Below are positions 58,172 through 64,000 of a DNA stretch of 64,000 nt, one piece after another. Numbering within the stretch: position 1 is the first letter of the stretch; each line of letters begins with the position of its first letter. The translations under genes and the position numbers were made by a program. The notes beneath the pieces were generated by a model, which had not been told where the DNA came from, searched no databases, and saw only the letters and a list, made by a program, of their open reading frames with translations. The DNA lies in the NCBI GenBank assembly GCA_025061835.1, contig JANXAC010000008.1, forward strand, positions 1 to 64,000, written 5' to 3'. The DNA comes from Spirochaetota bacterium. GTDB taxonomy: Bacteria > Spirochaetota > Brevinematia > DTOW01.

Positions 58172-59659
58172 TTATATCCTGCTATACAATCTTGAGAGTT
58201 CGTAGAGTCTTTCTGATATTTTCTTTGTTATTTGTTCTTTTCTAACTCTCCAACTCCAGTTGCCGTAGGCGACGCCGGGTCTATTCATCCTTGCTTCGCT
58301 ACCGAGTCCTAAAACATCTTGCATCGGAATTATTGAGAACACAGCAGATGATGATATAGCGAGCTTTATCATACTCCAGTGGATTTCCTTATCACTCTTT
58401 ACACCAATATACTTCATTACATAATTCTTATCGTCGTCCGATAAGGTTTTAAACCAACCAACTGTAGTTTCGTTATCGTGTGTGCCTGTATAGACAACGG
58501 AATTTACATTGTAGTTATGAGGTAGGTAGTCATTATCCTGCCAGTTGTTAAAAGCAAACTGAAGAACTTTCATCCCCGGAAATCCGAACTTATCTCTCAA
58601 TTCAACAACATCAGGTGTTATTACTCCAAGGTCCTCTGCTATGATAGGAAGATTTTTACCAAGGTTTTCGGTTATGACTGTGAAGAGTTCATCTCCATAA
58701 GCCTTCTCCCATCTACCGTTAACTGCGGTTTCAGACCCGTAAGGGACTGCCCAGTACCCAGCAAAACCTCTGAAATGGTCTATCCTTATGTAATCGTATA
58801 TCTTGAGAGACATCCTAACTCTCTCAATCCACCAAGCATAGTTTGTTGCTTTCAACTTCTCCCAATCGTATAGAGGATTGCCCCAGAGTTGTCCAGTAGC
58901 GCTGAAGTAGTCAGGTGGAACACCCGCAACTTTTATTGGATTAAGTCTGTCATCAAACATGAATATATTCGTATTGCTCCAAGTATCGGCACTGTCCATA
59001 GCAACAAATATAGGTATATCTCCTATAATCTCAACTCCATTGCGGTTAGCAAAAGACTTAAGTTCCATCCAGTCATCAAAGAAAATAAACTGTAAGAACT
59101 TGTGGAATTCTATTTCTTCTTTTAATTTGTCTTTGTAATACTTTGTAGCATCAGTTTTTCTAAATTTAATATCTGTATCCCATTCAAGCCATGGTCTTCC
59201 TCCGTAGTGTGATTTGATAGCCATAAACAGTGAGAAATCTTCAAGCCACCAACCATTGTCTTTCTGAAACATCTGGAAGGAACTCTTTAAGTATGAGTTG
59301 TCTTTCTTAAACTTCTCAAACGCTTTTCTAAATATACCATACTTGAAGTTTATAACCTTTCCATAATCAACAAATCCATCGTTGAACTCTTCTTTTGGAA
59401 TATCTGACTTTGATACAAGCTTTCTTTCTACGAGTCTATCAATGTCAATAAGTAGGGGATTGCCTGCAAATGCCGAAAAGCATTGATAAGGTGAGTCACC
59501 GTATCCAGTAGGACCTAATGGTAATATCTGCCATAACCTTTGACCAGATTTAACCAAGAACTTTACAAACTCATACGCTTCACTACCAAGAGAACCTATG
59601 CCATACCTATTCGGTAGCGAAGTAACGTGCATTAAGATTCCAGACTTTCTCCTAAACAT
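58172..59659 (-). CDS. malQ: 4-alpha-glucanotransferase (amylomaltase, GH77)
   Basis: 495 residues. Transfers alpha-1,4-glucan chains between maltodextrins, releasing glucose, in the cytoplasm. GH77 landmarks are HVTSLPNRYGIGSLG, LPLGPTGYGDSPYQ, the nucleophile Asp in RIDHFRGF, the acid/base Glu in IIAEDLG and the third acid in YTGTHDNET. The length is that of the short bacterial amylomaltase without N-terminal extensions. A GAGGTG site precedes the ATG. A small lipoprotein and a membrane protein gene lie upstream on the same strand. Confidence 0.96.
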   Translation of the reverse strand: MFRRKSGILMHVTSLPNRYGIGSLGSEAYEFVKFLVKSGQRLWQILPLGPTGYGDSPYQCFSAFAGNPLLIDIDRLVERKLVSKSDIPKEEFNDGFVDYGKVINFKYGIFRKAFEKFKKDNSYLKSSFQMFQKDNGWWLEDFSLFMAIKSHYGGRPWLEWDTDIKFRKTDATKYYKDKLKEEIEFHKFLQFIFFDDWMELKSFANRNGVEIIGDIPIFVAMDSADTWSNTNIFMFDDRLNPIKVAGVPPDYFSATGQLWGNPLYDWEKLKATNYAWWIERVRMSLKIYDYIRIDHFRGFAGYWAVPYGSETAVNGRWEKAYGDELFTVITENLGKNLPIIAEDLGVITPDVVELRDKFGFPGMKVLQFAFNNWQDNDYLPHNYNVNSVVYTGTHDNETTVGWFKTLSDDDKNYVMKYIGVKSDKEIHWSMIKLAISSSAVFSIIPMQDVLGLGSEARMNRPGVAYGNWSWRVRKEQITKKISERLYELSRLYSRI

Positions 59660-59671
59660 ACTTCACCTCTT

Positions 59672-60232
59672 CTATTCCTTTTCTGAAATTACTGCTACTA
59701 TGTCTTTCCTTATAGGATTGTCAAACAAGACTAAAAGATAAGGATACCCTTTGGTTGGAGATGAAGACCTTGTATATTCAATCTCAACTAACACTTTTTC
59801 TTCCTTTTCAGTCGCTTTTGATGATACTAGTTTAACTTCGTAGTTTCCAGGGTCAAAGGTAATAAGGACTGCCGATTTATCTTTCAGAAAGTCATAACCA
59901 ACAACCTCTTCCCCTACTCTCACGAATAGATTATCTTCTCTAATCGCAGGTGGAACATAGTTTTTGAGTTCATTATACACATTCCTTAATTCTCTTATAT
60001 CTTTAATTAAGAATACTCTATTTGTTGGGTATTTGAGTGGAACATTTCTGAATGTTGAGTAGTATAGTTTCTTCTCCTCATCAAAAGCACTCAACTTTGC
60101 GACCAGAACACCAGAGTATGTATTTAAGGGTATGTTTATACCTCCTCTTGGTATCTCTGCCTCTCTAGTTCTTGGACAACCTAACATTATTAACAACGCT
60201 ACAATTAGAGATAGAAACTTTAAAGTTTTCAT
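59672..60232 (-). CDS. Small lipoprotein of unknown function
   Basis: 186 residues from the ATG at 60232 (GGTGGAG site). Lipobox LIMLGC (Cys19). The mature part is beta-rich and contains a possible protein-protein surface with no known motif. It lies 9 bases after the coiled-coil membrane protein and 12 bases before malQ, so the three may be one unit. Function unknown. Confidence 0.75.
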   Translation of the reverse strand: MKTLKFLSLIVALLIMLGCPRTREAEIPRGGINIPLNTYSGVLVAKLSAFDEEKKLYYSTFRNVPLKYPTNRVFLIKDIRELRNVYNELKNYVPPAIREDNLFVRVGEEVVGYDFLKDKSAVLITFDPGNYEVKLVSSKATEKEEKVLVEIEYTRSSSPTKGYPYLLVLFDNPIRKDIVAVISEKE

Positions 60233-60241
60233 CTCCACCCC

Positions 60242-61675
60242 CTACATCTTTATGGATTTTTTTAGTTTCTGTTTTGAGTTTTCAACTTCCTTTTCGTATA
60301 AGCTTTTGAGATTGTTTATGTTCCTCAAGATATTTTCCTTGTATCTCTCAAATTGAATCTTATAACTGGTTGCAATTCTTTCTACTTCATTATCAATTAA
60401 AGATGCTACGAAACCTTCTTCAGAAGTGATCTCTTCTAGTATTTTTTTTATGTTCTGTTTGTTTGTCAAGAAGTTGTAGATAAGATTTGTTAGGTTGAAT
60501 TTGGGATCGGTTATAAACCTATATCTATACTCTCCGTTTAGCGTATCCATAAATGGTTCAAATTCAAAATCTACCGAAAAACTTGATATATTGACTTTAC
60601 TTTCTATTCCTTCAAAGTTAGCTGTTCCATACCAAGTTCCGTTTGATATGCCCCCTACAAACCTGAACTTGCCCCCTGTGTAAATATCGCCATGAATGGA
60701 TATCTCAATGTTATTGTTCGTAGTTGATAAGGTGTATGATGCATTCTTCAGTGTTAGAACCTGGGGAACATTGATAAACCTGTATCTTTCAAGTCTTTCC
60801 AAAAGATAGACAGGAAAGTTTAGGATAAACAGATCTACATACTTTTGAGGATTTTTCTTGAGTATCTCAATTTTCTGATCCCAAGCGGTCTTGTATCCTT
60901 CTCTTAATATGCGCAACTTTGAGTATTCCTCATCCACCCTTTTCTGATAATCAATTAGGTTGCTTTTTAGGTTTTGAATTTCTCTATCAAGTTCAGTTAT
61001 GAATTCATTGATTCCTTTGGAAACTCCTTTTGCAGATGATTGTTTTATGTAGTATGAATATACATCATCTCTGAATTTGTTTAAAAGGTCCTCCATCCCC
61101 TTTTTGACTTCATCAACACTTTTTGATATTCCAAGTTCAAGTTTGCTTATCTCAACGGATATGTCAACCCAAGCAGATGTAAGTTTGTCAGTATGCTTAT
61201 AGAATATGTCCTTACTCTTCAAAACTCCATTCTCAACAAGGTTTGTGAAAGTATTTGAACTCACTTCAACCAAGTAAAGTTCAATAACATTCGTTGAGAT
61301 ACTAAACCTTTCTTCATAACTTAATCCTAGACTAGCAATAATCTTTGAAAGTTCCGATAGGTTTATTGAGTTTGAATGTATAGTGAAAGTTATGTTGTTT
61401 GTAGATACTTCAAGAAAACCTATTAGATCATCATACCGTGCTATACAGTAGTTTCCATAAAACTCTGGTAAGTATGAAACTTCTTCTGCTATTATGTTTC
61501 CAAACAAATCCCTTTTTAGGTTATTGACATTGAGACTCAAGTTTAGATTCTTACCTAGTCTTTTATTCATATAGTCAGTCTCTGTTGAACCAACTGGAAG
61601 TCTTATAAACCAGATTATCGTAAAGATAATGATCAATATAGTTATAACTACACCTATAATGATCAACTTTTTCAT
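60242..61675 (-). CDS. Inner-membrane protein with periplasmic coiled coil
   Basis: 477 residues: one N-terminal transmembrane segment (LIIIGVVITILIIIFTIIWFI), a beta-rich region (about 35-140), long Lys/Glu-rich coiled coils (about 165-260), a further beta region (about 300-390) and a final coiled coil (about 420-477). The layout recalls AsmA-like or TIGR03545-type envelope proteins, but only loosely. No catalytic motif is visible. A promoter with TATAAT lies just upstream. Confidence 0.65.
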   Translation of the reverse strand: MKKLIIIGVVITILIIIFTIIWFIRLPVGSTETDYMNKRLGKNLNLSLNVNNLKRDLFGNIIAEEVSYLPEFYGNYCIARYDDLIGFLEVSTNNITFTIHSNSINLSELSKIIASLGLSYEERFSISTNVIELYLVEVSSNTFTNLVENGVLKSKDIFYKHTDKLTSAWVDISVEISKLELGISKSVDEVKKGMEDLLNKFRDDVYSYYIKQSSAKGVSKGINEFITELDREIQNLKSNLIDYQKRVDEEYSKLRILREGYKTAWDQKIEILKKNPQKYVDLFILNFPVYLLERLERYRFINVPQVLTLKNASYTLSTTNNNIEISIHGDIYTGGKFRFVGGISNGTWYGTANFEGIESKVNISSFSVDFEFEPFMDTLNGEYRYRFITDPKFNLTNLIYNFLTNKQNIKKILEEITSEEGFVASLIDNEVERIATSYKIQFERYKENILRNINNLKSLYEKEVENSKQKLKKSIKM

Positions 61676-61686
61676 AGATTGTGAAA

Positions 61687-61716
61687 ATTATAGTTGTTAA
61701 AATAGGGTAATAACAA
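61687..61716 (-). promoter_or_regulatory. Promoter of the coiled-coil membrane protein gene
   Basis: On the minus strand TTGTTA (61711-61716), an 18-bp spacer and TATAAT (61687-61692), ending 11 bases before the ATG at 61675. The leader would be only about four bases and no Shine-Dalgarno sequence is seen. Confidence 0.5.
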
Positions 61717-61741
61717 AATTTGGCTACAGGTTAATGGAGTT

Positions 61742-62512
61742 TTAAGGATATATTACCTTTATTCCTTTCTTTTCTGCTAGTTTTTTTGCATCTTCATAGA
61801 TGAAGTATGTTACTATTCTCTTCTCACTAACTTTTCTTCCTACCTCTTGTTCATACACTCTTACAGCTTCTTCAAACCTCTCAACCTCAGAAACACTACA
61901 ACTTGACTTAACCTCAACAACCATCTCAACACCATCCTTAACTACTATATCTATCTCATACTCCCTTTTTTCCTCAAAGTCTCCAATCTTTACAACAGCA
62001 CTACTCTTCCATTTTTTGACCTCACCACCCCAACTACTCACGAGATCTTCTGCAAACTTCGTGATAGCTTTTTCCGAGCTCAAACCCCACCTGCCACCTA
62101 TTGCCTCAAGTTTCCTATCAAGCCTTCCTACCGACTCATCTATCTTCCTGTCAAGCCTCTCTACCTCCCTATCTATCTTCCTATCAATCTCATCTTTAAC
62201 GTTAAGAACAAACTTCTTAAGGTCTTCTGACTGCTTCTCAAGAGCACTGTAAAACTCTTTTCTTAACTCCTCCGACTGCTTCTCAAGAGCACTGTAAAAC
62301 TCTTTTCTTAACTCCTCGGACTGCTTCTCAAGAGCACTGTAAAACTCTCTTTTTAGGTCTTGTGAATACTTCACTAGTGCTTCATCAAAGTAAGTCTTTG
62401 TTAAAAGCTCATCCCCATACAACTTCAGTATCAATTTATGAATTTCAAAAGCGAAATCCTTATCTGTTCTTATTATGCTCAGTAATCTCTCTTTGAGTTC
62501 CGTTTCTGTCAT
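61742..62512 (-). CDS. DUF3782-like protein with a PD-(D/E)XK nuclease-like domain
   Basis: 256 residues from the ATG at 62512; an upstream TTG at 62548 coincides with the -35 box and is unlikely. A helical N-terminus is followed by a coiled coil that contains a 15-residue repeat (EFYSALEKQSEELRK, nearly three copies) and a heptad-rich Arg/Asp stretch (about 105-135). The C-terminal 115 residues look like a PD-(D/E)XK nuclease fold: a Glu in KAITKFAEDLV, EIDIVVKDG and VVEVKSS. Such proteins are common in thermophiles and often multiply. Activity is not established. Confidence 0.8.
   Translation of the reverse strand: MTETELKERLLSIIRTDKDFAFEIHKLILKLYGDELLTKTYFDEALVKYSQDLKREFYSALEKQSEELRKEFYSALEKQSEELRKEFYSALEKQSEDLKKFVLNVKDEIDRKIDREVERLDRKIDESVGRLDRKLEAIGGRWGLSSEKAITKFAEDLVSSWGGEVKKWKSSAVVKIGDFEEKREYEIDIVVKDGVEMVVEVKSSCSVSEVERFEEAVRVYEQEVGRKVSEKRIVTYFIYEDAKKLAEKKGIKVIYP
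62229..62350 (-). repeat. 45-bp tandem repeat, about 2.7 copies
   Basis: Copies start at 62229, 62274 and 62319. The first two differ by one or two bases; the third diverges after about 30. They encode the coiled-coil repeat of the DUF3782-like protein. The near-identity suggests slippage, and the number of units may vary between strains. Confidence 0.9.
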
Positions 62513-62518
62513 ATTGAA

Positions 62519-62548
62519 AGTATAATTACAACAGGTATGTTCAGTCAA
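62519..62548 (-). promoter_or_regulatory. Promoter of the DUF3782-like gene, start-proximal
   Basis: On the minus strand TTGACT (62543-62548), an 18-bp spacer and TATACT (62519-62524). The -10 box ends six bases before the ATG at 62512, so the transcript should begin at the start codon. Confidence 0.6.
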
Positions 62549-62652
62549 AAACTAACTAGAAGAAGATTAAACATTTCAATCTCTAGGTTTTCTGTATCAC
62601 TAACACTTCAAACAACACACATTCTTCCGATAAGTTTAGTAATATTATTACT

Positions 62653-63567
62653 ATGAGGAGAATATTTTTTCTTCTGCTAGTTTCTGTAATAGCCCAGACA
62701 TCCTATGGGGGGATACAACCTGAACTTTCATTTGAATATGAAACATTTAGGATGCTACAAGAGATACCGGTGATATTTACTGTTAGGAATGTAGGTAATA
62801 ATAGCGAGGAATTTTTCATATACGATAACATCTACAAAACATTCTTCATAGACTTAAGAACGGAAAAGAATGACCAAGTTGAATTGTCTTATGACTTTAT
62901 AGTTAAACACGACTTTTTCAATATTCACTCAACGAAAAGGTCTATAATCCTAAAGCCAGACCAATCGTTTTCAGTTAGACTTGATATATCCAAGATATTT
63001 GACATCTCCAAACCTGGTGTTTATTACATAAGAGGTATTTTCTCCCCCGATGGAATGGCAGACAAAAGAGATGGATTATTCACGGACTTCTACAAGATAA
63101 TTATAAAACCCCCTAGGAAGGTTGAAGAAGTTGTTGTAAGTATTGATACCGAGTTCCAGAAGAAACAACAAGAACTCTACAACCTACCGCCTTATGAAGT
63201 CGTAAGAAGAATGCTTGATGCGAAATACAGAAGAGATGCAAAAGAGTATCTAATCTACTTTGACTTTGACAAACTTATAGCAATATTTCCATCATTCTCA
63301 AAGAGATATGACGAAAGTAAAACAGCGTCAGAGAAGGCAAGAGTTATAGAAAAATTTAAAGAATACCTAACAACATATTGGGAAGACCCCATACTTTCAT
63401 TCTCAATAATTAGAACCGAGATTGAAGGAGACAAAGCAAAAGTAATAGCAGATGTTGAGTATAAGCTGAGAAATACATCCTACAAGTTAAGATATTCCTA
63501 CGAACTATTTAGAACCTATGACAACAGATGGCTCATCTACTCCTACGAAGCTGTTAACTTTAAGTAG
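62653..63567 (+). CDS. Exported protein of unknown function
   Basis: 304 residues with a signal peptide (RIFFLLLVSVIAQTSYG). The first half (about 25-160) is one beta-sandwich like an Ig or BsuPI-type domain (EYETFRMLQEIPVIFTVRN, GVYYIRGIFSP). The second half (about 185-304) is of alpha/beta type with a helical pair and a C-terminal NTF2-like sheet (KVIADVEYKLRN, WLIYSYEAVN). It might be a periplasmic binding or assembly protein. AATATT/TATTAT boxes lie within ten bases of the ATG and no ribosome site is seen. Confidence 0.75.
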   Translation: MRRIFFLLLVSVIAQTSYGGIQPELSFEYETFRMLQEIPVIFTVRNVGNNSEEFFIYDNIYKTFFIDLRTEKNDQVELSYDFIVKHDFFNIHSTKRSIILKPDQSFSVRLDISKIFDISKPGVYYIRGIFSPDGMADKRDGLFTDFYKIIIKPPRKVEEVVVSIDTEFQKKQQELYNLPPYEVVRRMLDAKYRRDAKEYLIYFDFDKLIAIFPSFSKRYDESKTASEKARVIEKFKEYLTTYWEDPILSFSIIRTEIEGDKAKVIADVEYKLRNTSYKLRYSYELFRTYDNRWLIYSYEAVNFK

Positions 63568-63618
63568 TTCTACAAATTCAAAAAAATTGACAAGTGTGAG
63601 ACTAACCTTGAGTTCGTT

Positions 63619-64000
63619 ATGAATGTTCTAATTCTAGGTGCTACAGGTAAATTTGGCAAATACCTATCAAAAGGAATTGTAAGTAAGAAAATTCTGCCAA
63701 AAACTCAAAACCTATACCTACAAGGTAATCTCAATGTGGAAGATTTAGAATACCTGTCAGCCGAAGGACTCAACACAAAGGTTTTCAAATCAGACTTCTA
63801 TCTTCTAGACGATGTTAAAAGACTAATTTCTGAAATGCCTCAAAAAATAGATGTTTTCATAAACCTTCTGTCTATCTTTGAAGAGAGTAAGTATAGTTCT
63901 GAAATAGAAAGTGTTGATAGAGTTTTAAGGATAAACTTTCACAATCAGGTTCTATTCCTAAAAGAGACCTTACCGAGAGTAGATGGAGGAGTTGTAGTTC
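63619..64000 (+). CDS. Short-chain dehydrogenase-like protein, N-terminal part (cut by window end)
   Basis: 127 codons are visible. The N-terminus NVLILGATGKFGKYL is a Rossmann nucleotide-binding loop (GxxGxxG type) of the short-chain dehydrogenase/NAD(P)-binding family. Later features fit this group: INLLSIFEES in place of NNAG, and RINFHNQVLFLKETLPRV before the active-site region. The catalytic Ser-Tyr-Lys lies beyond the window if present. The substrate is unknown. Confidence 0.75.
   Translation, partial: MNVLILGATGKFGKYLSKGIVSKKILPKTQNLYLQGNLNVEDLEYLSAEGLNTKVFKSDFYLLDDVKRLISEMPQKIDVFINLLSIFEESKYSSEIESVDRVLRINFHNQVLFLKETLPRVDGGVVV

Noticed and set aside
62229-62350. CRISPR array
   Set aside because: The repeats are contiguous without spacers and lie in a coding frame. 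No CRISPR array or cas gene is seen in the window.

Overview
The window is AT-rich bacterial DNA carrying almost entirely chromosomal genes, and it reads as a member of the Spirochaetota. Pointers to this are the flbD-motA-motB cluster, fliM with a FliY-type switch protein, A/V-type ATPase subunits C and I, a protein with a P13-porin-like C-terminus, many short outer-membrane barrels and lipoproteins, and sigma-54 and c-di-GMP-type regulators. The two-subunit 2-oxoacid:ferredoxin oxidoreductase and the DUF3782-like nuclease-fold gene would suit an anaerobic, possibly thermophilic, member (a Brevinematales-like lineage is my guess). The sequence alone does not fix the genus.

Layout. 1-2.8 kb: two tandem paralogous lipoproteins, one of them cut by the window edge, with Ig-like repeats. 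3.2-8.1 kb: livG, a cytoplasmic GH13 glycosidase, a macrodomain protein, a membrane HD-domain protein and prmC. 8.1-14.6 kb (minus strand): a PilZ protein, fliY, fliM, a sigma-54 activator and nadA. 14.9-21.9 kb: an HD-GYP protein, proS, a frameshifted FIST protein, a 330-bp inverted-repeat element, a frameshifted barrel protein, tRNA-Gly and ispG. 22-26 kb: a P13-like protein, a SPOR protein and motB-motA-flbD. 26-33 kb: rpsB-pgeF, a lipoprotein, korA-korB and korC. 32.6-36.3 kb (minus): gap-pgk, an MBL hydrolase and an amidase-like exported protein. 36.4-43.2 kb: ATPase C and I, a DNA methyltransferase with a decayed reading frame behind it, a barrel protein and livF. 43.2-49.2 kb (minus): dnaJ and a 1491-residue surface alpha-amylase. 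49.4-54.7 kb: lipoproteins, barrels and small membrane proteins. 55-56.4 kb: four tRNAs, folD and rpmF. 56.5-64 kb: a DOMON-like protein, a phosphoesterase, malQ, a lipoprotein, a coiled-coil membrane protein, a DUF3782-like gene, an exported protein and a partial SDR.

The genes fit a motile fermenter that uses alpha-glucans. The lipid-anchored amylase with two CBM25 modules would cut starch outside the cell, the cytoplasmic GH13 enzyme and MalQ would process maltodextrins, Gap and Pgk serve glycolysis, and the Kor complex would oxidise 2-oxoacids onto ferredoxin.

The most interesting signals are these: several genes whose best promoter puts the transcription start at or a few bases before the ATG (possible leaderless mRNAs); two one-base reading-frame breaks on either side of a small inverted-repeat element; a decayed reading frame directly behind the methyltransferase; and HD-type proteins that each lack a key residue.
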